Part shown: positions 1 through 7,893 of the stretch, piece by piece
Layout: each line of letters opens with the position of its first letter
How positions within the stretch are numbered: the stretch's first letter is position 1
NCBI GenBank assembly: GCA_964528645.1
Contig: CAZGSR010000009.1
Span: 4,860 to 68,859 of the forward strand
Direction: 5' to 3'
DNA: 64,000 nt
DNA from: UBA5734 sp964528645
Lineage (GTDB): Bacteria; Bacillota; Clostridia; Saccharofermentanales; UBA5734
Notes under the pieces: generated by a model
What the model was told of the DNA's origin: nothing
Database searches by the model: none
The model's input: the letters and a program-made list of their open reading frames with translations, nothing else
Made by a program: the position numbers and the translations under genes

Positions 1-2
1 GT

Positions 3-77
3 CCTTACGATCCCAGGGTGCTGAGCGAAGATCTCGATGATGGTTCGACGGGAGAAGGCAAATGGCGCCTGATCTGA
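3..77 (+). CDS. C-terminal end of an upstream gene (partial)
   Basis: An open frame enters from the left edge and ends at a TGA at 75-77, running 16 bases into the penicillin-binding protein gene that starts at 62. The visible 24 residues are acidic and end in GEGKWRLI. In many Firmicutes mreC/mreD lies directly before a PBP2 gene, so this could be the tail of mreD, but nothing in the short peptide proves it. The other two forward frames are stopped before the PBP start. Confidence 0.35.
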   Translation, partial: PYDPRVLSEDLDDGSTGEGKWRLI

Positions 78-2308
78 AAAACGAAAGCTATTTCACCTTT
101 GACAAGAACGCCCAGCCGGAGCGTTTCCGCTCCGATGCCCAAGACCGGCCGAGCCTTAGAGTCTACAAGGCACTGAGCAGCCGCTACGCCGTGCTGGCCA
201 TTGTCTTTATCCTGGCGGGCGCCCTGATTTTCTACAATACGGCAGCTCTGCAGCTCAACGCTTCTTCAGTGGCCGGTATCGCCGAATCCAGCGGTATTTC
301 CCGCCAGATGACCGTCCATGCGCCGCGGGGTGACATTCTGGACATCAATGGCATACCGCTGGCCTATTCCCGGCCCGTGTCTGTCTTGTACCTGACTTAT
401 GCCGGCCTTGATAACGAGGCCTTGAATGCCATGCTGCTCGACCTGGCCCGCGTCCTGGACAACCATCAGATCGAGTGGACGAGCAAGCTGACCACTTACC
501 TGGATTTTTCGCCGGAGCAAGGTCCATTCTTTGCCCGGGAATGGGAGGCCACCCGGTTCTGGCAGGCAGACCAGTATCTGCTCGGGCTGAAAGAACCAGC
601 CAGTGGCCAGCTGTCGGACTACACCAATGACCTGGTCAAAAACTCGGCAGAGGATTTGTTCGAATATTTCCTCTACAACCGTTTCCGGATCGAAGACCCT
701 GAGCAGCCGCGCCGCTACAGCGACGCAGAGGCGTATTCGATCATGAAGCTGCGCTACACCCTGATGCAGAACAACTGGCTGTTCACCAACGGGACACCAC
801 TGGAGATCGCCAGAAACATCAGCCAGGAAGTCATCAGTCTGGTCAATGAGCAGAATTTCCGCTTCCGCGGGGTGGTGATCGGACAGGATTCCACCCGGTC
901 CTATGCCACGGAAGCCAGTCTGGCCAGCCACATCATCGGTTATTCCGGCCGCATTTCTTCGAGCCAGTATGAGGAACTCAAGCCTCTGGGCTATGCTCCG
1001 GATGCCATGGTCGGCCAGGCAGGGATTGAGCAGATTGCCGAGCGATATCTTTCCGGCCGCGATGGCGTCAAGCCCTACAACATCTGGTCGGTGGCCAATG
1101 AGGAAGGGACCTTTTTCTCGGAATCGATCGGCAAGGATCCGGTCCCGGGCTACGATGTCCGCCTGACGCTGGACATGCCTCTGCAAAAAGTCGCCCAGGA
1201 ATCATTGGCCCAGACCATTGCTGACATCCGTGCCAATAAGACAGCCCAGAATTTTGGTGATGCCAATGCCGGCGCAGTCGTCATGCTCGATGTCCGGACA
1301 GGTGCCGTCCTGGCCATGGCCAGCTACCCTTATTACGACCCGAATGATTTCATCCTCCAGCTGACCGACGAGGCTGCCGCTGACCGTGTCGAGACCTATC
1401 TGACGGACAATGTCGAAAAGCCAATGCTCAACCGGGCGATCCAGGAGATCTATGCTCCGGGTTCCACGTTCAAGCCGGCAACCGCTGTTGCAGCCTTGGA
1501 ATCTGGCGCCATCACGCCGTTTTCCAACACGATCCGCTGTGTCGGGACCGAAAGTTTTGCCAACTGGACCTGGCGCTGCCTGGAATACCCGCGAGGTGGA
1601 CATGGTGACCTGACCTTGAGCCGGGGTATGGCCACGTCCTGTAACATGTATTTCTACCATCTCGGTCTTTTGACCGGGATCGATGCGATCGACCAGTGGG
1701 CCGGGATCCTTGGCCTGGGTGAACTGACTGGCATCGACCTGCCCGGAGAAGCACGTGGCTACCGCTCAGGACGGGAGACCAAGCAGCTCTTGCGCAGCAA
1801 CCCGTCCGACCAGACCTGGTACCCGGCCGACACCTGCCAGACAGCGATCGGGCAGTTTGACAACAGTTATACCGTCATCCAGCTGGCCACCTACACCGCT
1901 GCCCTGGCGACAGGCAAGAAAGTGACGCCCCATCTGATCGACTCGATCACCACCTCCGAAGGGATCCTGGTCAAGGATTCGTCAGATCTGGTCCCTGTAG
2001 ACCTCGGGATCTCATCTGCCACTCTGACTGCTGTCCGGGAAGCAATGGTTGCAGTCACCACCGATATTGAAGGCACGGCCAGGATTTTCAAGGATTTCCC
2101 GGTAGCGGTCGCGGCCAAGACGGGTACAGCGGAAACGGGCTTCGAAGACTTTTCATCCTCCAACGGCCTGTTCATTGCCTATGCGCCGGCTGATCATCCA
2201 CAGGTCGCCATCGCCCAGATCGTTGAGCGCGGCGCCTGGGGTTCGAATACGATCGGTATTGCCAAGAATCTGTTTGAAGCGTATTTCGGTTTTGAGAGCG
2301 CGAAATAA
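62..2308 (+). CDS. Penicillin-binding protein 2 (class B transpeptidase)
   Basis: A class B penicillin-binding protein of 748 residues that cross-links peptidoglycan outside the membrane, most likely in the elongation machinery (PBP2/MrdA type). A short cytoplasmic N-terminus is followed by one membrane anchor (about residues 42-66), a dimerisation/pedestal region, and a C-terminal transpeptidase domain. All three active-site motifs are present: STFK with nucleophile Ser468, SCN at about 526-528, and KTG at 686-688. The start follows GGGAGAAGG. The gene overlaps the end of an upstream frame, so it is probably the last member of a cell-shape operon cut by the window edge. The motifs make the class secure; MrdA versus SpoVD/FtsI type rests on length and the lack of an obvious PASTA domain. 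Confidence 0.93.
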   Translation: MAPDLKNESYFTFDKNAQPERFRSDAQDRPSLRVYKALSSRYAVLAIVFILAGALIFYNTAALQLNASSVAGIAESSGISRQMTVHAPRGDILDINGIPLAYSRPVSVLYLTYAGLDNEALNAMLLDLARVLDNHQIEWTSKLTTYLDFSPEQGPFFAREWEATRFWQADQYLLGLKEPASGQLSDYTNDLVKNSAEDLFEYFLYNRFRIEDPEQPRRYSDAEAYSIMKLRYTLMQNNWLFTNGTPLEIARNISQEVISLVNEQNFRFRGVVIGQDSTRSYATEASLASHIIGYSGRISSSQYEELKPLGYAPDAMVGQAGIEQIAERYLSGRDGVKPYNIWSVANEEGTFFSESIGKDPVPGYDVRLTLDMPLQKVAQESLAQTIADIRANKTAQNFGDANAGAVVMLDVRTGAVLAMASYPYYDPNDFILQLTDEAAADRVETYLTDNVEKPMLNRAIQEIYAPGSTFKPATAVAALESGAITPFSNTIRCVGTESFANWTWRCLEYPRGGHGDLTLSRGMATSCNMYFYHLGLLTGIDAIDQWAGILGLGELTGIDLPGEARGYRSGRETKQLLRSNPSDQTWYPADTCQTAIGQFDNSYTVIQLATYTAALATGKKVTPHLIDSITTSEGILVKDSSDLVPVDLGISSATLTAVREAMVAVTTDIEGTARIFKDFPVAVAAKTGTAETGFEDFSSSNGLFIAYAPADHPQVAIAQIVERGAWGSNTIGIAKNLFEAYFGFESAK

Positions 2309-2431
2309 GTATTTACGGCCCGTTCACATTTTACCCTTGTATCCCTTGTGAATGATCGATAGAATATAACCACAAATTATGCAATGTTTGGGATATGTTC
2401 AACATTCATATGATAGATGGGGGAACCAACC

Positions 2432-2821
2432 GTGAACATCGTCCTGTTGGCCGATAATCCGAAAAATGAATTACTTGTCAATTTCTGCATCGCCTACAGC
2501 CAGATTCTGGGTCGGCATCAGATGTTTTCACTTTTCAATACTGCGCGCCTGATCCATGATGCGACCAGGCTCCAGGTTGAGGCTCTGTCGACCGAGATTG
2601 CCAGCAGCTTTGACCAGCTGGCCAGCCGGGTCATGTACAATGAGATCGACGCTGTCATCTATTTACGCGATCCGCTCCGCAGCAGCTATGACGCACCGAA
2701 TGCCTTGTTGCGGGAATGCGATAAGCACGCCATCCCTTTTGCGACGAATATCGCGACCGCGGAGATCCTCGTCCTGGCTATAGACCGCGGCGATCTGGAC
2801 TGGCGCGAACTGGTCCGCTGA
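2432..2821 (+). CDS. Methylglyoxal synthase-like protein, degenerate
   Basis: A 129-residue protein with the MGS fold signature: the N-terminus NIVLLADNPKNELL, a central IDAVIYLRDPL strand, and the C-terminal ALLRECDKHAIPFATNIATAE block. Methylglyoxal synthase converts dihydroxyacetone phosphate to methylglyoxal, but the defining loops are altered. The phosphate-binding GTTG is replaced by FNTA, the GGDQQ loop by SSFDQ, and the His of PHDPD is missing (YDAP). Catalysis is therefore doubtful and a ligand-sensing role is possible. GTG at 2432 is chosen because GGGGGA sits 7 bases upstream and the family N-terminus begins there; an in-frame ATG at 2417 has no ribosome binding site. It lies 3 bases before dtd, apparently in one operon. 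Confidence 0.7.
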   Translation: MNIVLLADNPKNELLVNFCIAYSQILGRHQMFSLFNTARLIHDATRLQVEALSTEIASSFDQLASRVMYNEIDAVIYLRDPLRSSYDAPNALLRECDKHAIPFATNIATAEILVLAIDRGDLDWRELVR

Positions 2822-2824
2822 TCG

Positions 2825-3307
2825 ATGCGAGCCTTGCTGCAGCGTGTCCGCTCCGCTTCGGTCGAGATCGAGGGCGAGCGGACTGTTTCCATTGGACCCG
2901 GCTTACTGGTTTTTCTGGGAGTTACCCACAGTGACGGACCAGACGATCTCACCTGGCTGGCTGGAAAGGTCAGCCGCCTCAGGATTTTCGAAGATGAAAA
3001 CGGCAAGATGAACCGTTCCGTGACCGAAAGTGGCGGCACGGTGCTTGTTGTCTCCCAGTTCACCCTGTATGCCGACACCCGGCGCGGCAACCGGCCTGGA
3101 TTCGACCAGGCGGCCCGTCCCGACCTGGCCAATCCTCTTTACGAGTCATTCTGCGCCGCGCTGCGCGACCTGGGCCTATTGGTGGCAACAGGGCGCTTTG
3201 CCGCCGACATGCAGGTCCACCTGCAAAACGATGGACCGGTCACGATCCTGCTCGACAGTTCCGAACGCAAGGCGAGCCGCCACCAGCGAGCCGAGGAGGC
3301 GCCATGA
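2825..3307 (+). CDS. dtd: D-aminoacyl-tRNA deacylase
   Basis: A 160-residue Dtd that hydrolyses D-amino acids (and glycine mischarged on tRNA-Ala) from tRNA in the cytoplasm. The N-terminus MRALLQRVRSASVEIEG, the active-site motif SQFTLYAD near residues 78-85, and the C-terminal NDGPVT motif near 138-143 are all typical and intact. About 12 charged residues extend past the usual family end. It starts 3 bases after the MGS-like gene without its own strong ribosome binding site, which suggests translational coupling, and it overlaps the following hydrolase gene by 4 bases (ATGA). Confidence 0.95.
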   Translation: MRALLQRVRSASVEIEGERTVSIGPGLLVFLGVTHSDGPDDLTWLAGKVSRLRIFEDENGKMNRSVTESGGTVLVVSQFTLYADTRRGNRPGFDQAARPDLANPLYESFCAALRDLGLLVATGRFAADMQVHLQNDGPVTILLDSSERKASRHQRAEEAP

Positions 3308-3975
3308 AAATCATAGACCAGGCAGGTCTTGCCATCCACCTGCTGCCGGACGGCCCCTTGCAGACCAATGCTTACTGGATCGACACCGGTACGGTATCGT
3401 GTCTGATCGATCCCATCCTGGATCCCAGGAACCGGCCGGAGGGTGCCACGCGCCTCAACCTGATCCTGGCGACACATGGCCATTTCGACCACATCGGCGG
3501 CTGTGACGACTGGCGGTCCCTGTCCTCAGCCAAATTGGCCATCCATAGTGACGAAGCTGGCTACCTGCCCGATGCCAAACTCAATGGATCGCTCTTTTTT
3601 GGCGCTGCAGCAGACTATTTCCCAGCGGAGATCCTTCTCCATGACCAGCAGGTCATCCAGTTGGACAGCCGGACGAGTCTGCTCGTGATCCACACCCCGG
3701 GGCACACGCCAGGCGGGGTCTGCCTGCTCGTGCTCCAGGACCAGCAAGCCCGGGCTTTGCTCACAGGGGACACCTTGTTTGCCGGCACGGTGGGACGGGT
3801 CGACTTGCCCGGTGGCCAGGCCGCACAGCTGATGGCGTCACTCGACCGGCTGGTCCGGATCTCAGAAATCTATGGCCAGGATGTACCTGTTTTACCCGGA
3901 CACGGCTCAGACACGACACTGCGCGAAGAGCTGCGCTCCAATCCTTTCCTGACCGGGAAGGCCCGTTTCAAGTAG
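3304..3975 (+). CDS. MBL-fold hydrolase, glyoxalase II-like
   Basis: A 223-residue metallo-beta-lactamase-fold hydrolase. The metal motif THGHFDH is complete, and later ligands appear in HTPGHTPGG, LTGDTLFAGTVGR and VLPGHG. The small size and GDTLF-GxxGR pattern match bacterial glyoxalase II-like thioesterases rather than beta-lactamases or RNases. The start overlaps the dtd stop (ATGA). Because an MGS-like gene is in the same operon, a role in handling 2-oxoaldehyde adducts is attractive, but the substrate cannot be read from sequence. Confidence 0.88.
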   Translation: MKIIDQAGLAIHLLPDGPLQTNAYWIDTGTVSCLIDPILDPRNRPEGATRLNLILATHGHFDHIGGCDDWRSLSSAKLAIHSDEAGYLPDAKLNGSLFFGAAADYFPAEILLHDQQVIQLDSRTSLLVIHTPGHTPGGVCLLVLQDQQARALLTGDTLFAGTVGRVDLPGGQAAQLMASLDRLVRISEIYGQDVPVLPGHGSDTTLREELRSNPFLTGKARFK

Positions 3976-3977
3976 CT

Positions 3978-4006
3978 TTGCAATTTCAACCACAGGGTGG
4001 TATCAT
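3978..4006 (+). promoter_or_regulatory. Promoter of the pheST T-box transcript
   Basis: TTGCAA at 3978-3983 and TATCAT at 4001-4006 are separated by exactly 17 bases, a good SigA-type promoter placed just before the T-box leader. Confidence 0.7.
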
Positions 4007-4014
4007 AGGCCAAA

Positions 4015-4300
4015 CGCAATGATCGAGAGAGTAGGCGGACGATTATTTTGGACCCCAGAGAGGGCACAGCCACAGGCTGCAAGCTGGCCCGGTTCCAGAC
4101 CCGCTGAAGTTCACTCGGGAGCAGCTGTCCTGAACGACTGGCCCTTGATGGTCGTCTGGTAGGGATAGCCGGGTCGCTCCGTTAACAGCGATTTTAGAGT
4201 GCCAGGGGCCAGATGCGATCGAAGCTGGTCTGTGGAATTCGGGTGGTACCGCGGTTTTTCCGTCCCGTTGCAGGGGCGGATTTTTTCATTTTTCGGCACT
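4015..4300 (+). promoter_or_regulatory. T-box riboswitch, phenylalanine (pheST leader)
   Basis: A tRNA-sensing leader that couples pheST transcription to uncharged tRNA-Phe. The conserved T-box sequence with GGGTGGTACCGCGG is at 4241-4254, preceded by AATTC. Upstream are the AGAGAG/AGTA elements of stem I near 4023-4035, a probable specifier loop with a TTC (Phe) triplet at 4110-4112, and the linker elements CCGTTA and GAGTG near 4180-4200. The T-box can pair to form the antiterminator. The competing terminator is at 4260-4286. The Phe specifier agrees with the downstream genes. Confidence 0.93.
4260..4286 (+). terminator. T-box-controlled intrinsic terminator
   Basis: CCGTCCC (4260-4266) pairs with GGGGCGG (4273-4279) and is followed by six T residues. 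It lies immediately after the T-box sequence and 40 bases before pheS, as expected for the regulated terminator. Confidence 0.88.
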
Positions 4301-4326
4301 CCGAGGGAGTGCCCAGGAGGTCAGTT

Positions 4327-5364
4327 ATGTCAGATTTAAAACAAGAACTTGCTCGCCTGCGCCATTCGTTTGACGAGGCGATCGGCGTGGTCCAGGGCCA
4401 TTCGAGCCAGGCAGTCGAGCAACTGCGCGTCCAGTTCCTCGGCAAAAAAGGCGAGCTGACGTCGGTTCTGCGCGCCATGGGCTCGCTGCCAGCCGACGAG
4501 CGCCCGGCGGTCGGCCAGTTGGCCAATCAGGTGCGCGAGCACATGGAATCTGGCCTCGAGGGTCTGCTGCAGACGATCAAAGCCAATGAACGCGAGCTGC
4601 GCCTCAAACTCGACCGGATCGATGTGACGCTGCCGGGCCAGCGTTTGCCCCAGGGGACGCGCCACCCCCTGACCAAGGTCATCGACGAAATCTGCAATGT
4701 CTTCGTTGGCATGGGCTTTTCGATCGCCGAAGGTCCGGAAGTCGAGCTCGATGAATACAATTTCGAATTGCTGCGGATCCCGGAGGGCCATCCCGCGCGC
4801 GACACGCAAGACACCTTCTACATCACGGACAACATGGTCCTGCGCACCCAGACATCGCCGGTCCAGATCCGGGTCATGAAAGAGCAAAAACCGCCGATCA
4901 AGATCGTCTGCCCGGGCAAGGTCTACCGCTCCGATGCCCTGGATGCGACCCATTCACCGATCTTCCACCAGATCGAAGGCCTCGTCGTCGACCACGGCGT
5001 CACCATGGGTGACCTGGTCGGATCACTGCAATTGTTTGCCCGCCAGATCTTTGGCGAAAAAACCGAAATTCGCCTGCGGCCCCATCATTTCCCGTTTACG
5101 GAACCGAGCTGCGAGGTCGACATCACCTGCTGGAGCTGCGGTGGCACGGGCTGTCGGACCTGCAAGGGCGAAGGCTGGATCGAGGTGCTCGGTGCCGGCA
5201 TGGTCCATCCCGGTGTCCTGAGAAACTGCGGCATCGATCCGGACGTCTACAGCGGCTTTGCCTTTGGCATCGGCGTCGAACGGACCGCGATGGGCCGCTA
5301 TGGCATCGATGACATCCGCAATTTCTATGAAAACGACCTGCGCTTCCTGCGCCAGTTCCGTTAA
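4327..5364 (+). CDS. pheS: Phenylalanine--tRNA ligase alpha subunit
   Basis: The catalytic alpha subunit of phenylalanyl-tRNA synthetase, 345 residues, which forms the (alpha-beta)2 enzyme with the next gene. An N-terminal coiled-coil (about 1-85) is followed by the class II catalytic core. Motif 2 is around FHQIEGLVVD (213-222), a CWSCGGTGCRTC cysteine cluster starts near 268, and motif 3 is GFAFGIGVER (310-319). An in-frame ATG at 4213 lies inside the T-box leader and is not the start; ATG 4327 has AGGAGG 7 bases upstream. The gene is controlled by the Phe T-box. Confidence 0.97.
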   Translation: MSDLKQELARLRHSFDEAIGVVQGHSSQAVEQLRVQFLGKKGELTSVLRAMGSLPADERPAVGQLANQVREHMESGLEGLLQTIKANERELRLKLDRIDVTLPGQRLPQGTRHPLTKVIDEICNVFVGMGFSIAEGPEVELDEYNFELLRIPEGHPARDTQDTFYITDNMVLRTQTSPVQIRVMKEQKPPIKIVCPGKVYRSDALDATHSPIFHQIEGLVVDHGVTMGDLVGSLQLFARQIFGEKTEIRLRPHHFPFTEPSCEVDITCWSCGGTGCRTCKGEGWIEVLGAGMVHPGVLRNCGIDPDVYSGFAFGIGVERTAMGRYGIDDIRNFYENDLRFLRQFR

Positions 5365-5385
5365 TCGGGGAGGAAGAAGACTGCT

Positions 5386-7806
5386 ATGAAAGTATCAATC
5401 GAATGGCTCAAGCAATACACCCCGGTCGATCTGCCGGTCAAAATGCTCACCGAAGGTCTGACGATGTCTGGTTCGAAAGTCGAAGGCGTCGAGGAACTCT
5501 TCTCCGACATCACCCGGGTGGTGACGGGCCGGATCACGAAAATCGAGCGCCATCCGGGCGCTGACAAACTGCAGGTTTGCCAGGTCGATATCGGTTCCGA
5601 GACGCTGCAGATCATCACGGCGGCCACCAATGTGTTCGAAGGCGCTGTCATCCCGGTCGCCCTCGATGGCTCGACCCTGGCCAAGGGCCTCAAGATCAAG
5701 TCAGGCAAGCTGCGCGGCGAGCTGTCGCAGGGCATGATGTGCTCGATCGAGGAGCTCGGCCTGACCGGCGCCGATTTCCCGTCCGGCGCGGTGCATGGGA
5801 TTTTCATCCTGCCGGATACGACACCATTGGGGCAGGACATTCTGGATGCTCTGAACATTCGTGACACCGTGATCGAATTCGAAATCACCTCCAATCGTGT
5901 CGACTGCTTTGCCGTCGAAGGTCTGGCTCGCGAAACAGCCGTGACGTTTGACCTGCCTTTCACTGAGGTCAGGCCCGTTGTCGAGGCGAAAAGTCCGCGC
6001 CAGTCCCAAGATCTGGCCAGTGTCGATATCACGGCCCCTGACTTGTGCTATCGCTATGTCGGCCGGGTGGTGGAGAATGTCCGCGTCGAAACCTCGCCCG
6101 ACTGGCTGCGCCGCCGCCTGCGCTGTGCCGGTATCCGGCCGATCAACAACATCGTCGACATCACAAACTACGTCATGCTCGAGCTGGGCCAGCCGATGCA
6201 TGCCTTTGACCTCGACCAGGTCGCCGGCCGCTCGATCATCGTGCGCCGGGCCGCCCCGGGTGAAGTCCTGCGCACGCTCGACAGCGTCGATCGCACCCTC
6301 GATGACCAGATGCTGGTCATCGCTGACCGGGACCGTGCCGTGGCCCTGGCCGGTGTTATGGGTGCCGAGAATTCCGAGATCACAGCCGGCACGACGACGA
6401 TCCTGCTGGAATCGGCAACCTTCAATGCCCAGGCGGTGCGCCGGGCTGCCAAGCTGGTCGGACTGCGCACCGATGCCTCGTCCCGTTTTGAGAAAGGCCT
6501 CGATGTCTACAATGCCAGCCGCGCAATCGACCGGGCCTGTGAGCTGATCGAGCAACTCGGCTGTGGCGACGTGCTCCAGGGCCGGATCGATGCCTGGCCC
6601 GTCCATCCGGAAGCCGTCACCCTGCTGTGCCGGCCAGCGGTCGTCAATACATTCCTCGGCACGGCATTGGCCGCACAGGACATGAGCTCGATCCTGACCC
6701 GCCTCGGCTGCATCGTGACAGAGGTGTCCGGCGACCTCAGTGTCCAGGTGCCCAGTTTCCGGCCCGACCTCGAGAGCGAAGCCGACCTGGCTGAGGAAAT
6801 CGCCCGTATCTATGGCTACAACAAGATCGAACCGACCTTGCTGTCCGGCAAACAGACCACACTCGGCGGTCGCACACCGAGCCAGAAAGCACTCGAGAAA
6901 ATCAAGGACCTGATGATCGGCCAAGGCTTCTTTGAGGCTTGCACCTATTCCTTTGAAAGTCCGCGCGAACTCGACAAGCTGTTGCTGCCAGAAAACCATC
7001 CCCTGCGCCAGGTGGTCACGATCCAGAATCCACTCGGCGAAGATTATTCGATCATGCGCCCCTCGATGGTGCCCAGCCTGCTGGAAATGGCTTCGACCAA
7101 CTGGAACCGCTCCGTCGACGAAGGGCGCCTGTTCGAGCTGGCCTACACCTACCAGCCCAGACAAGTGCCGATGACGGAGCTGCCAGATGAAAAACTGCAC
7201 CTCGCAGCGGTCTTGTTTGACGAGACTCAGAAAGGCAAAGGGGCGGCCAATTTCCTGGCCATGAAAGGCGTCATCGAAGAAGTCTTTCTCCACTTGGGCC
7301 TGAACGACGTGACCTTCCAACGGGCGGAAGAGACGCCGTGGCTCCATCCGGGCCAGAGTGCCCAGATCCGGATCGGCCAGGACATCGCAGGTACCATCGG
7401 CGTCGTCCATCCCGATGTGGCGGAACGCTTTGCCGCTCCTTCGGGCACCGTGCTGCTCGACCTGCTCGCTGACGTCGTGCTTTCGCGCCGCAGCGACAAA
7501 CGGGAGTACCAGCCACTGCCCAAGTTCCCGGCCGTGACCCGTGACCTCGCCCTGCTCGTTGACAACGACATCCTCGTGGCCGACCTTCAGGACGCGATCC
7601 GGTCCTCCGGTGGCAAAAACCTCGAGTCGGTCCGCTTGTTTGATGTCTACAGCGGCAAGCAAGTGCCGGAAGGGAAGAAGTCGATCGCATTCAGCCTCGT
7701 CTTCCGCTCCGCTGAAAAGACCCTCAGCGATGATGAAATCACCCCGGCGATCAAGAAAATCCTGAAAAAACTGGAGGCGGATTTTGCCGCCCAGCTGCGA
7801 GAATGA
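5386..7806 (+). CDS. pheT: Phenylalanine--tRNA ligase beta subunit
   Basis: The beta subunit of phenylalanyl-tRNA synthetase, 806 residues, which binds tRNA-Phe and carries the editing site. In order: an EMAP/YtpR-type tRNA-binding domain (about 40-150), the B3/B4 editing domain (about 210-380), the B5 domain (about 400-475), a catalytic-like core, and a C-terminal FDX-ACB anticodon-binding domain (about 710-803, with YQPLPKFPAVTRDLALLVD). Length is normal for the family. It starts 21 bases after pheS behind GGGGAGGAAG, in the same T-box-controlled operon. Confidence 0.97.
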   Translation: MKVSIEWLKQYTPVDLPVKMLTEGLTMSGSKVEGVEELFSDITRVVTGRITKIERHPGADKLQVCQVDIGSETLQIITAATNVFEGAVIPVALDGSTLAKGLKIKSGKLRGELSQGMMCSIEELGLTGADFPSGAVHGIFILPDTTPLGQDILDALNIRDTVIEFEITSNRVDCFAVEGLARETAVTFDLPFTEVRPVVEAKSPRQSQDLASVDITAPDLCYRYVGRVVENVRVETSPDWLRRRLRCAGIRPINNIVDITNYVMLELGQPMHAFDLDQVAGRSIIVRRAAPGEVLRTLDSVDRTLDDQMLVIADRDRAVALAGVMGAENSEITAGTTTILLESATFNAQAVRRAAKLVGLRTDASSRFEKGLDVYNASRAIDRACELIEQLGCGDVLQGRIDAWPVHPEAVTLLCRPAVVNTFLGTALAAQDMSSILTRLGCIVTEVSGDLSVQVPSFRPDLESEADLAEEIARIYGYNKIEPTLLSGKQTTLGGRTPSQKALEKIKDLMIGQGFFEACTYSFESPRELDKLLLPENHPLRQVVTIQNPLGEDYSIMRPSMVPSLLEMASTNWNRSVDEGRLFELAYTYQPRQVPMTELPDEKLHLAAVLFDETQKGKGAANFLAMKGVIEEVFLHLGLNDVTFQRAEETPWLHPGQSAQIRIGQDIAGTIGVVHPDVAERFAAPSGTVLLDLLADVVLSRRSDKREYQPLPKFPAVTRDLALLVDNDILVADLQDAIRSSGGKNLESVRLFDVYSGKQVPEGKKSIAFSLVFRSAEKTLSDDEITPAIKKILKKLEADFAAQLRE

Positions 7807-7812
7807 TTTTTC

Positions 7813-7841
7813 TTGCATAAATATTTAGATTGCTGTATAAA
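7813..7841 (+). promoter_or_regulatory. Promoter of the amino-acid ABC transporter operon
   Basis: TTGCAT at 7813-7818 and TATAAA at 7836-7841 with a 17-base spacer, in a short A/T-rich gap after pheT and 53 bases before the binding-protein start. Confidence 0.65.
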
Positions 7842-7893
7842 ATAATTTTGATTATAAAATATCCTTGAAAAAGGAAAGAATGGAGAACATGAC

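Noticed and set aside
266..1186. A 306-codon minus-strand frame inside the penicillin-binding protein gene
   Set aside because: Antisense shadow with no start signal; the + strand gene has all three catalytic motifs.
4213..4326. N-terminal extension of PheS from ATG 4213
   Set aside because: This segment is the T-box and terminator. AGGAGG and the family N-terminus place the start at 4327.
5701..7818. A 705-codon open frame on the minus strand opposite pheT
   Set aside because: It mirrors pheT codon by codon. The strong G/C bias at third positions removes antisense stops. There is no ribosome binding site and no recognisable domain.
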